From JBFXAN01 sp050184225 (GTDB lineage: Bacteria > Chloroflexota > Dehalococcoidia > CAUJGQ01), in the NCBI GenBank assembly GCA_050184225.1, contig JBFXAN010000066.1, positions 1 through 32,963 of the forward strand: a DNA stretch of 32,963 bases, in the 5' to 3' direction. A model generated the notes under the pieces. That model saw nothing but the letters and a program-made list of their open reading frames with translations, did no database searches and was not told the origin of the DNA. This document shows, in pieces, positions 8,397 through 15,331 of the stretch. Positions within the stretch are counted from its first letter, which is position 1. Every line of letters starts with the position of its first letter. The position numbers were made by a program, and so were the translations under genes.

Positions 8397-8993
8397 GTGT
8401 CACTGACTGACCAGTCACCCAGCACTCACACGGGGGCGGACCCTGCGAAGCGCGCCCGCCTGCTCGCGGCCGCAGCCCGCGAGTTCGCCCGCCACGGCTT
8501 CGACCGCACCAGTGTTGATGTCATTGCCGAGCGCGCCGGCATCGGCAAGGGCACGGTCTACCTCTACTTCCCGAGCAAGGCGGCGCTCTTTCAGTCCGTC
8601 CTGCTCGAGCTGCAGGACCAGCTCGGGGCGGTGCCACTCGTCGGCGGCGTTCAAGATCCGCGCGTGGCGCTCCGCACCTTCATTCGGGCGCAGCTCCAGC
8701 TCGCCGACGCCCTGCCCGACTACGTCCGTTGCTACACGAGCGCGCTCTTCGGGGTCAACCGCGACTTCCAGGAGGCGGCGCTCGCCATCTTCGCCTGGCA
8801 GGAGGGCATCCTCGACGGGCTGCTTCAGCGGGCGCGTGCGGAACCCGACGCGGTGCGACGAAAGCGGCGGGCCGCGCTGTTCACGGCCAACCTACTCTCG
8901 GCGGCACTGATCCGTGGGCTTCGGGATGCGGGCGATGCGGACACCGCGCTCGAACAGCGCGCACTGTTGGACGGATTCCTCGCCGGCGGCTGA
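8397..8993 (+). CDS. TetR/AcrR-family transcriptional regulator
   Basis: A 198-residue regulator. Its N-terminal HTH is classical: RARLLAAAAREFARHGFDRTS, then VIAERAGIGKGTVYLYFPSKAALF (roughly residues 16-65). The helical C-terminal half would bind a ligand and dimerise. GTG at 8397 is preferred because the sequence begins there after a -10 element; an in-frame GTG at 8364 would add 11 unremarkable residues. The 24-bp palindrome upstream is a candidate operator. The ClC transporter starts 174 bp downstream on the same strand and may be its target. The ligand is unknown. Confidence 0.88.
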   Translation: MSLTDQSPSTHTGADPAKRARLLAAAAREFARHGFDRTSVDVIAERAGIGKGTVYLYFPSKAALFQSVLLELQDQLGAVPLVGGVQDPRVALRTFIRAQLQLADALPDYVRCYTSALFGVNRDFQEAALAIFAWQEGILDGLLQRARAEPDAVRRKRRAALFTANLLSAALIRGLRDAGDADTALEQRALLDGFLAGG

Positions 8994-9167
8994 TGTCTGC
9001 CTCGGAGGGGTAGGCGGCGCGTGCTGACACCGCGGCCTCCGCCCGCGCCCGCCATCCGCGCCCGCTGCATCCACGGGAGGCGGGCCGTCTGCTGTCGGTG
9101 GCGCTCCGTGTCCTGGGCGCGCGGGTTCCGTCGCGGGTGCCCCACACGAGGAGGAGTCGATCTCGCT

Positions 9168-10994
9168 ATGCTGCAGCGACTGAGCACCCACCTGCGCGGT
9201 ATCCGCGCCGCCCGGCAGGGAGAAGAGGGCACGGCCCTCTTGGTCAAGTGGACGGTGTTGGGCGTGCTGATCGGTATCGTCGCCGGCCTCGGAGCGATCC
9301 TGTTCAAACTGGCGATCGAGGGAGTCACCGCGGTCGCGCTGGGGTTGGCGGCCGGGTATGTGATCCCCGCCCCGCTGGGCGAGGGCAACCATGGCCTCAC
9401 AGACATCGGCCGGCCCTGGCTCCTGCCCGTGCTGGTCGGGTTCGGTGCCTTCCTCGGTGGAGTCGTGGTCCGCTGGCTGGCGCCGGAAGCCGAGGGGCAC
9501 GGCACCGACGCGGCGATCGAGGCCTTTCACTTCAAGGGTGGCAAGGTCCGTCGCCGGGTGCCGCCGGTGAAGCTCGTCGCCTCGGCGCTCACGATTGGCA
9601 GCGGCGGCGCCGGCGGCCGTGAGGGTCCCACCGCCCAGATGAGCGCCGGCTTCGGCTCGGCGCTGGCGGACTGGCTGCACCTGAGCGCCCATGACCGGCG
9701 GCTGGCGCTGGCCACCGGCATGGGCGCCGGCATCGGTGCGATCTTCCGGGCACCGCTGGGCGGCGCGATGATGGCGGCCGAAATCCCCTACAAGCACGAC
9801 CTCGAGGTCGAGGCGCTGATCCCGGCCCTGATCGCGTCGATCGTCGGCTACTCCATCTATGGCGCGGCGACCGGCTGGACGCCGATCTTCGGGGCGCAGG
9901 TGCAGTTCGGCTTCCACGACCCGCTGCAGTTGCTCTCCTTTGCCGCATTGGGGCTGGTCTGCGGGCTGGTCGGCATCCTCTACGCGCGGACCTTCTATGC
10001 GGCCGTGCGGCTCTTCCAGCGGCTGCCGGGACCGTGGGTACTACGGCCGGCGCTGGGCGGGCTGGCCGTCGGTCTGCTGGCGCTCGGGCTCCCTGGGGTG
10101 CTCCACACCGGCTACGGCTGGGTGCAGCTGACGATGGCGCCGAATCCGGAGCGCCTCGCCCTCTGGGTCGTGCTGCTCCTGCCCTTCGCCAAGATTCTCG
10201 CCACCTCGCTCAGCATCGGCTCGGGCGGCTCCGGTGGCATCTTCGGCCCCGGCATGGTGATCGGTGGCTTCCTCGGTGCGGCCTGCTGGCGGCTCGCCCA
10301 CGGACTGCCCGGCGTGCCGGCGGATGCCACCCCCTTCGTGATCGTGGGCATGATGGCGCTGTTCGGCAGCATCGCCCACGCACCGCTGGCGGTGATGCTG
10401 ATGGTGGCGGAGATGACCGGCAATCTCGCGTTGCTCGCCCCGGCGATGGTCGCCGTCGGCGTGGCGACATTGGTCGTCGGCGATGAAACGATCTATGAGA
10501 GCCAGCTCACCACACGCGCCGAGTCACCCGCCCATCGTGCGCGCTACAGCGTCCCCCTGCTCGCCTCGCTGTCCGTCGCCGACGCGATGGTGCTGCTGCC
10601 GCAGCCGCCGACCGTCTCGACCACGGTCGCGGCGACGCTGGCACAGGCAGAGCGGCTAGATGTGCTTGGTCTGCCGGTCGTGCACCGGACGGGCGAGCTC
10701 GCCGGGACCGTGAGTCGCCAGGCGCTGGCGGACATCCCAGCGACAGAGCGCCCCCGCACCGCCGTGGTGACGGTGCTGGCACCGGCACCAGCCGTGCTGC
10801 AGCCCGGTACCGCGCTGGATACGGCGCTGGACATGCTCGCGCACCACGCCGCCGGCTGGTTGCCGGTGGTGGATGCGGAGCAGCGGGCCGTGGGGATGGT
10901 GAGCGTGCTGCGGCTGGCCCGGACCTACCGCCAGCGGGCCGCGCCGAACCAGCGCCCGGCCTCGCTCGCAGCGGGCGCCACGATGGCGGACTGA
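9168..10994 (+). CDS. ClC-family chloride channel/antiporter with C-terminal CBS domains
   Basis: A 608-residue integral membrane protein with about ten or more hydrophobic helices. ClC signatures are GSGGAGGREGP (gating Glu near residue 152, matching Glu148 of the E. coli exchanger), then APLGGAMMAAE, and the later anion-site motif GSGGSGGIFGPGM (about 351-363). After about residue 445 the chain leaves the membrane and forms two CBS-like halves (SVADAMVLLPQPPTVS; and LDTALDMLAHHAAGWLPVVD with VGMVSVLRLAR), which in this family bind nucleotides and tune gating. The first selectivity loop is GSGG rather than GSGIP, as in a common bacterial subgroup. ATG 9168 is chosen because it directly precedes family-like sequence; GAGGAGGAG lies at about 9148-9156. 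Confidence 0.92.
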   Translation: MLQRLSTHLRGIRAARQGEEGTALLVKWTVLGVLIGIVAGLGAILFKLAIEGVTAVALGLAAGYVIPAPLGEGNHGLTDIGRPWLLPVLVGFGAFLGGVVVRWLAPEAEGHGTDAAIEAFHFKGGKVRRRVPPVKLVASALTIGSGGAGGREGPTAQMSAGFGSALADWLHLSAHDRRLALATGMGAGIGAIFRAPLGGAMMAAEIPYKHDLEVEALIPALIASIVGYSIYGAATGWTPIFGAQVQFGFHDPLQLLSFAALGLVCGLVGILYARTFYAAVRLFQRLPGPWVLRPALGGLAVGLLALGLPGVLHTGYGWVQLTMAPNPERLALWVVLLLPFAKILATSLSIGSGGSGGIFGPGMVIGGFLGAACWRLAHGLPGVPADATPFVIVGMMALFGSIAHAPLAVMLMVAEMTGNLALLAPAMVAVGVATLVVGDETIYESQLTTRAESPAHRARYSVPLLASLSVADAMVLLPQPPTVSTTVAATLAQAERLDVLGLPVVHRTGELAGTVSRQALADIPATERPRTAVVTVLAPAPAVLQPGTALDTALDMLAHHAAGWLPVVDAEQRAVGMVSVLRLARTYRQRAAPNQRPASLAAGATMAD

Positions 10995-11340
10995 TGCGAC
11001 CGCACAACCGCAACGCGCGCCGGAGCCAGCGGGACCGTGCTTGGGAAGATATGCGGTCGCTGGCGGGTGACCAGGGGCGAGACCACACACGAGGCGGACA
11101 CTTCGTCCGTCGCACCGCACCTGGGGCGACACTCCCGTCCCTAACCACCTGCCGGCGGCGGGATTGCATCGAGTGATTCCGGTCCGGACGGAACGGCATC
11201 CGCCAGACCCTGCCGCTGCCGGGGTTGAGTGACCTCTTTGTGCTAGGGGTCACCATCACCCGCCCAGAAGCGACAGGGTGCGAGCAGGCGAGCGGAGGTA
11301 TGCACCACCACACACCGCCGCCCCACTCCCACAACATGCG
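10995..11340 (+). other. Non-coding gap between convergent genes
   Basis: This 346-bp stretch separates the stop of the ClC gene from the stop of the minus-strand lactonase-like gene. No credible gene is seen. Two short inverted repeats occur: CGGAC/GTCCG at 11095-11109 and TTCCG/CGGAA at 11177-11193. Neither is followed by a T tract on either strand, so I do not call them terminators. Confidence 0.6.
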
Positions 11341-12498
11341 TCAGCGCGCGGCCAGGCCGACGACCCCCGCCGGCAGGCCGGTTGCACCTGGCACCGGCTC
11401 GAGGCCGCCGTCCTCCCCGACGCGGAAGCCCCAGAGGGCATGCGTCTCGTTGGTGAGTGCATACAGGTAGCGGCTGCCGGCGCTCAGCGCCATGTCCGTC
11501 GGATTGGCGCCGGTGCTGCCACTGCGCCCCTCACCCAGCAGGGTCACCCGACCGTCGCTCGCGATCCGGTAGCCGGAGATCGTGCCGCTCCCCGCGTTGG
11601 TGGTGTAGGCGTAGCGGCCGTCCTCCGTCACCACCACCCAGCAGGCGGCCGCCTGGCCGTTGGGCACGACGGCGCTGAGCGCGCTCAGTGCTCCGCCGAT
11701 ACCAACCGCGTACGACGAGAGACTGCTGCTCGCTGCCTCGGAAACGTACAGTCGTCCGCGACCATCGGCGGCGAAGCCGAAGGGTGTCTGCCCCGCTGAG
11801 GGCTGCACCAGCGGTGCCCCGGCGACGCCGTCACTGCCAACGACGTAGGTGAGGATCTGGTTCGTCAGCTTCTCCGTAATGACAAGCGTCCGCCCGTCGG
11901 GGGTGAACTGCACCTGGGCCGGGCCGGTCATCGCGCCGCTCAGCGGCTGCACCGAGCCTGACAGGGCGCGGAGGTGCCCATCGTCATCCTGGCGGAAACC
12001 GGCGATGCCGCCGCCACCGCCGGCATTGAGCACATAGACGAGGTCGTCGTGGACCGTGACGCTGATCGGTCGGCGGCCGCCGCTGGGCACGCGGTCGAGC
12101 AGGGCGAGCCCCGGCGGGCCGACGGCGAACACGGACAGGTCAGCGCTGCCGGCGTTGACGGCGAACAGATAGCGACCATCGGCGCTGAGGACGAGCGCCC
12201 CCTGCGAACCGAGGCCGTCGCCCGAGCCCTGCCCGCCGGTGAGGACGCGACCGGCGGGGGTAAGCACCCCGTCTGCGGCCCGGTCCCAGATAAGGACGGT
12301 GTTGCCGGTCGGGTCGTTGGTGAGGGTGTAGACCGCGCCTGAATCTGGGTTCGGCATCTGGGCCGCGTGGGCTGGGCTGGCCGGCCCCCAGCTGACGAGG
12401 GCAAGCCCCCACAGGACCGCGAGGGCGGCCAGGGGCGGGAGAACCAACGGGCGCCGACGGCGATGCGTGGATGATGACGAAGTGTGCGCGAATCGCAT
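11341..12498 (-). CDS. Secreted seven-bladed beta-propeller protein, lactonase-like
   Basis: A 385-residue protein with a signal peptide: basic RRRR, a hydrophobic stretch, and an AHA-AQ cleavage site near residue 46. The mature part is a run of repeated four-strand units such as GALVLSADGRYLFAVNAGSADLSVF, QVQFTPDGRTLVITEKLTNQ and WVVVTEDGRYAYTTNAGSGTI. This matches the beta-propeller lactonase (YbhE/6-phosphogluconolactonase-like) fold. The exported location argues against a cytosolic sugar-lactone role; an extracellular lactone hydrolase or surface propeller is possible. An AGAGGAGG lies about 6 bases before the ATG. The final residues (GLPAGVVGLAAR) run straight to the stop, so the gene appears complete. 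Confidence 0.82.
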   Translation of the reverse strand: MRFAHTSSSSTHRRRRPLVLPPLAALAVLWGLALVSWGPASPAHAAQMPNPDSGAVYTLTNDPTGNTVLIWDRAADGVLTPAGRVLTGGQGSGDGLGSQGALVLSADGRYLFAVNAGSADLSVFAVGPPGLALLDRVPSGGRRPISVTVHDDLVYVLNAGGGGGIAGFRQDDDGHLRALSGSVQPLSGAMTGPAQVQFTPDGRTLVITEKLTNQILTYVVGSDGVAGAPLVQPSAGQTPFGFAADGRGRLYVSEAASSSLSSYAVGIGGALSALSAVVPNGQAAACWVVVTEDGRYAYTTNAGSGTISGYRIASDGRVTLLGEGRSGSTGANPTDMALSAGSRYLYALTNETHALWGFRVGEDGGLEPVPGATGLPAGVVGLAAR

Positions 12499-12927
12499 GA
12501 GACCTCCTCTGGCACCGATGAGCTAGCACGGGTCGCCCGCGATGGCGACCCCAGGTTAGGCTAGGCGGCGAAGCTTACGAGACACGAACGGATCTGTCGC
12601 ACCGATAAACCCGCAGCGCAATCCGGGTTGGGGGCGCGATGGCAGTGACCCTGCGACAGACCGCCGCGGGTTATTCGGCGCAATCACGTCGGCCCTGGCG
12701 TGCGGCCGTCCACTCAGCCCAGCCGCGATCCCACACGCGTGGATCGCACGGGCCGCTTCCGTTGACCAGAAGTGAACACGGGCGAACCGAGAGATTGAGC
12801 GCAGGCACCCACCGCGACCACCACCGCCGCGGGACGGCACGGCGCCGCGGCGGTGGTGCGGTGTCGAACCTGACCGTTGCTCCGGCGTGGCCCGTCGGGC
12901 AGCCGTCGTCCTCTGGTGATCAGTGCA
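12499..12927 (+). other. Divergent intergenic region
   Basis: About 430 bp lie between the divergently oriented lactonase-like gene and the hemerythrin operon. I find no gene here. Its clear structures are the long GC-rich inverted repeat at 12819-12858 and, at its right edge, the promoter and operators listed separately. Confidence 0.6.
12819..12858 (+). repeat. GC-rich inverted repeat with 14-bp perfect arms
   Basis: CACCACCGCCGCGG at 12819-12832 pairs perfectly with its complement at 12845-12858, around a 12-nt loop. Four more pairs (CACC/GGTG) lie outside across a small internal loop. No T run follows on either strand. It may be an extracted hairpin, a regulatory RNA stem or an insulator-like element. 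It lies about 70 bp before the hemerythrin promoter. Confidence 0.75.
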
Positions 12928-12956
12928 CTGACAGGCTGCTGTCATTGTGACACTAT
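12928..12956 (+). promoter_or_regulatory. Promoter of the hemerythrin-marR operon
   Basis: The -35 CTGACA (12928-12933) and -10 CACTAT (12951-12956) are separated by exactly 17 bp, and the -35 matches consensus at five of six bases. Predicted initiation near 12963 leaves a leader of about 19 nt holding the AGGAG of the hemerythrin gene. Confidence 0.55.
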
Positions 12957-12963
12957 GTTGTCA
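12929..12963 (+). promoter_or_regulatory. Tandem 16-bp inverted-repeat operators over the promoter
   Basis: Two sites of the form TGACA-N6-TGTCA lie at 12929-12944 and 12948-12963, separated by 3 bp. All four half-sites are exact. The first site overlaps the -35 and the second overlaps the -10 and start region, a layout that fits repression. Centre-to-centre spacing is 19 bp, nearly two helical turns. The MarR-type gene of the same operon is the natural candidate binder (inference). Confidence 0.7.
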
Positions 12964-12981
12964 TCACCACAGGAGCTTATC

Positions 12982-13539
12982 ATGGCCAACCGCATCGATC
13001 TGTTCACGCTCATCCACAAGGGGCTGCGCCGGTGGATGGGCGACGTCAGCGCCCAGCTCGGCGCCACCGACTTCACCGATCCCGCCGCCGTCACCGTCCT
13101 GGATGACGTCATTGCCTGCCTGGAGACGCTCGAAGCCCATTCCGCCCACGAAGAGACGTTCATTGCCCCGGTGCTCGATGCGCGGTCACCGTATCGCGGC
13201 CAGCCCTGGCATGCCGAACATGCGAGCCTGGACGCGCTGGCGGAGAGCCTCGTACGGCAGGCGCAGGAACTGCGCGCCGCGGGGGCGACGCACTCGCAGG
13301 CCGCCGCCATCGGGTTGGAGCTCTATCGCGCCTTCGCTCGGTTTACATCGGAGATGTACCTGCACCTCGATGACGAGGAGACGCGCCTGATGCCGCTGCT
13401 GTGGGCGGTTTGCACGGACGAGGAGTTGGCCGGGATCCTGACGGCGTTCCGCGCGGCGCACGGGCCGGAATCGGCCGTGCTCTACGCGCGACTGGCGACC
13501 GCCTTCACACCGGCGGAGCGGACCCTGCTCGGAGTATGA
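12982..13539 (+). CDS. Hemerythrin HHE-domain protein
   Basis: A 185-residue all-helical protein with the spaced His/Glu pattern of hemerythrin HHE domains: LIHKGLRR near residue 12, LEAHSAHEETFIAPVL, WHAEHASLDAL, and MYLHLDDEETRLMPLL. These side chains would hold a non-haem di-iron centre that senses or carries oxygen or nitric oxide, or supports iron-sulfur repair. The ATG at 12982 follows AGGAG with good spacing, and the next gene (marR-like) starts within 3 bases of the stop. The promoter carries two tandem operators, suggesting the protein is made only on demand. The exact ligand cannot be told. Confidence 0.85.
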   Translation: MANRIDLFTLIHKGLRRWMGDVSAQLGATDFTDPAAVTVLDDVIACLETLEAHSAHEETFIAPVLDARSPYRGQPWHAEHASLDALAESLVRQAQELRAAGATHSQAAAIGLELYRAFARFTSEMYLHLDDEETRLMPLLWAVCTDEELAGILTAFRAAHGPESAVLYARLATAFTPAERTLLGV

Positions 13540-13541
13540 CG

Positions 13542-14012
13542 ATGTCCGCAGACCAGATCCTGGGCGCACCGGCGGGACGCACGCTGGTGGGCGACCTCGT
13601 CGAGGCGCTGTATGCGGCGGCGGGGGCGTTCCGTCAGCAGGGGGACCAGATCGCGCGGGGTGCCGGCCAATCCCTGGCCCGGTGGGAGGTGCTCTACGTT
13701 ATCGGCACGGCACCGATCACGGTGCCGGCAGTGGCCCGGCGACTCGGCCGCACGCGACAGAGCGTCCAGCGCGTCGTCGACCTGCTCGTTGGGGAGGGGC
13801 TGGTCGTCCCCCAGCCGAACGCCGGGCACCGGCGCTCCTCCCTCTTGGCTCTGACCGCTGCTGGCCAGGCAACGCTGACCACGATCAATCGGGTCGCTCG
13901 GGACCAGCACATGCTCGTCCTGCAGGAGTTCAGTCCCGAGGAGATCGAGGTGCTGACGACGACGCTGCGCCGGTTGACATCCCTGGCGCGGCGTCGACCC
14001 GACGTAGACTAG
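13542..14012 (+). CDS. MarR-family transcriptional regulator
   Basis: A 156-residue winged-helix protein: LVEALYAAAGAFRQQGDQIA (dimer helix), ARWEVLYVIGTAPITVPAVARRLG and RTRQSVQRVVDLLVGEGLV (HTH), then PNAGHRRSSLLALTAAG (wing). This is the canonical MarR arrangement. The ATG at 13542 has GGAG seven bases upstream. An alternative ATG at 13536 overlaps the hemerythrin stop as ATGA. Either way the genes are translationally coupled. Co-transcription with a hemerythrin behind a doubly palindromic promoter suggests an autorepressor responding to an oxidant, nitric oxide or a small phenolic; that is inference. No Cys is obvious in the HTH. Confidence 0.87.
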   Translation: MSADQILGAPAGRTLVGDLVEALYAAAGAFRQQGDQIARGAGQSLARWEVLYVIGTAPITVPAVARRLGRTRQSVQRVVDLLVGEGLVVPQPNAGHRRSSLLALTAAGQATLTTINRVARDQHMLVLQEFSPEEIEVLTTTLRRLTSLARRRPDVD

Positions 14013-14318
14013 GGCGATCGTTCCCGGAAAGGCGGCTCGCACATCTTCGCGCAGGCGCATGATCCTACAGTCACCTGGCGACATGCCGGCGGCGAGCCGC
14101 CATCCCGTGGATGACCATGCGGGTGGCATCCTCGCCACTGCTCGGCCAGGGAGCACCAACCAGCGACTGAAGGCGCGGCGGCTGATACAGACCGGATGCA
14201 GACGGAGAGACGTTGGTCTTCGACAGCGGCAGATCGCCCTCTCGTCCTTTCGTCGAATTAGACCATCAGAGGTGAAGGTTCCAAGCTAATCAATTGGCAA
14301 AGCATCTGTCTGCTCTGC
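14013..14318 (+). other. Non-coding stretch after marR
   Basis: About 300 bp between the MarR gene and the end of a minus-strand pseudogene. A small hairpin GGCGG-CGAG-CCGCC at 14088-14101 lies 76 bp after the stop without a T tract. I see nothing else to call. Confidence 0.5.
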
Positions 14319-14820
14319 TCAGCTTGCCACGTTGATCTGATTCTCGGCGATATTGACCTGGACGTTTGGCACGAGCAGTCGTCGCACCTGTGCCAGCGTC
14401 CGAATCGCAGCCAGATAACGACGCTGCGCCCGCTCCATCGGCTTGCGAAACACCTTCGGGTCAATGGCCTCGTCTCTGGGAAGACTCACTTCCACCGCGA
14501 TCTCAAGTTTGCTACGGCGTCGCCTCCATTCCCCGCGATGATGCTGGTGATACCCTGCGCTGAGCAGTGCCGCCCGCACGAGGAGATCGGTCGTTTCGCA
14601 GAGCGCTGCGAGCGTGGCCTCGGCGGTCTGCACGCGTGCCTGCACTTGTCGCCACGTGCTGTGTGCCTGCTGTCGCACGTACTACCGTTCGTGTTCGTCT
14701 TGCTGCGCTGCCAGTTCGCCAAGCAGCCCACCGCCGACGTACTCGCTGCATCACCCGACCGCCGACGCGCCGACTCCGCGTGTAATACTGTCCGCCCCGT
14801 GGTCGTGATTCCCATCCCAT
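14319..14820 (-). pseudogene. Broken conserved hypothetical gene (YYTRSR...QVNIAE family)
   Basis: Minus-strand reading gives GQYYTRSRRVGGRVM, then after a frameshift EYVGGGLLGELAAQQDEHER, an in-frame TAG, and VRQQAHSTWRQVQARVQ. It continues with LLSAGYHQHHRGEWRRRR and ends at LVPNVQVNIAENQINVAS. I recognise the order YYTRS, GELAAQ, GYHxHxRGEWRxRR and QVNIAE from an uncharacterised family of roughly 170 residues seen in Chloroflexota and neighbours (recollection, not searched). One frameshift and one nonsense codon mean this copy is dead unless there is recoding. The TAG sits where a Gln codon (CAG) would fit. Function is unknown. Confidence 0.7.
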
Positions 14821-15247
14821 CGTGTTGTGTTACCGTTCTGCGTCTGCCCCGCTTTGAGTCCGGCGGTCGTCCATCGCGTCGCCTTCCTCGGTGGGACGGT
14901 CAATCGTCGTCTGTGCGGTCGACCCCCCGCGCAACCGCCGGTCCCGTCCGCGTCCGCACAGCAATGCGACTCGCCGCGAATCGCCACGATGAAGATAGCG
15001 ACTCCCACCTCGGTCGCCGGACAACAGTGTCAAGCAATGACAGCGTGACCAAAAGTTCCTGGGTAAACCGGTTGAAACCATCACCATAGGGAATCAACAC
15101 TCTCTATATAGAATCAGCCCCGATGATGGAAGAATTCTTCACTTCGCAAGTCTGGACCGCCCTCGCCACGGCGCCTCGGGGAGTTGGTGAGACGTGGACG
15201 CCCTGGATGATTCCGGGACCGAATTCTGCGAGCCTGCCTGAACACCA

Positions 15248-15266
15248 GGCCGGTCAGCCACCGGCC
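15248..15266 (+). repeat. 7-bp inverted repeat before the helicase gene
   Basis: GGCCGGT and ACCGGCC flank a 5-nt loop, 24 bp before the -10-like TAAAAT and 66 bp before the ATG. It could be an operator or a weak attenuator-like stem. There is no following T tract. Confidence 0.5.
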
Positions 15267-15289
15267 CCGCGCCTCCAACCGAACTCCTG

Positions 15290-15295
15290 TAAAAT
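15290..15295 (+). promoter_or_regulatory. -10-like element before the helicase gene
   Basis: TAAAAT matches TATAAT at five of six bases and would start transcription about 30 nt before the ATG at 15332. No -35 is recognisable 16-18 bp upstream, so this is a weak call. Confidence 0.35.
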
Positions 15296-15331
15296 CTCGC
15301 ACACTTGGTGCTCTACATCCGGAGATCCGGC

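Larger units (their letters stand above)
14821..15331 (+). other. Upstream region of the defence locus
   Basis: About 510 bp with no credible gene. It contains a local AT-rich spot (TATATAGAAT near 15105), an inverted repeat TGTCA-N5-TGACA at 15028-15042, a perfect 7-bp hairpin GGCCGGT/ACCGGCC at 15248-15266, and a -10-like TAAAAT at 15290. It would carry the promoter of the helicase gene and perhaps an operator. Confidence 0.55.

Noticed and set aside
10994..11176. 60-codon frame overlapping the ClC stop
   Set aside because: Arg-rich translation, no ribosome binding site of its own and no recognisable feature.
12556..12945. Minus-strand 129-codon frame in the lactonase-hemerythrin gap
   Set aside because: It has no recognisable fold, runs through the GC hairpin and the hemerythrin promoter, and has irregular composition.
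14088..14101. Hairpin after the MarR gene as a terminator
   Set aside because: The stem is only 5 bp, lies 76 bp after the stop and has no T tract.
15028..15042. TGTCA-N5-TGACA near the defence locus as another MarR operator
   Set aside because: The half-sites are in the opposite order to those at the hemerythrin promoter and the spacing differs; a 10-bp match of this kind can occur by chance.
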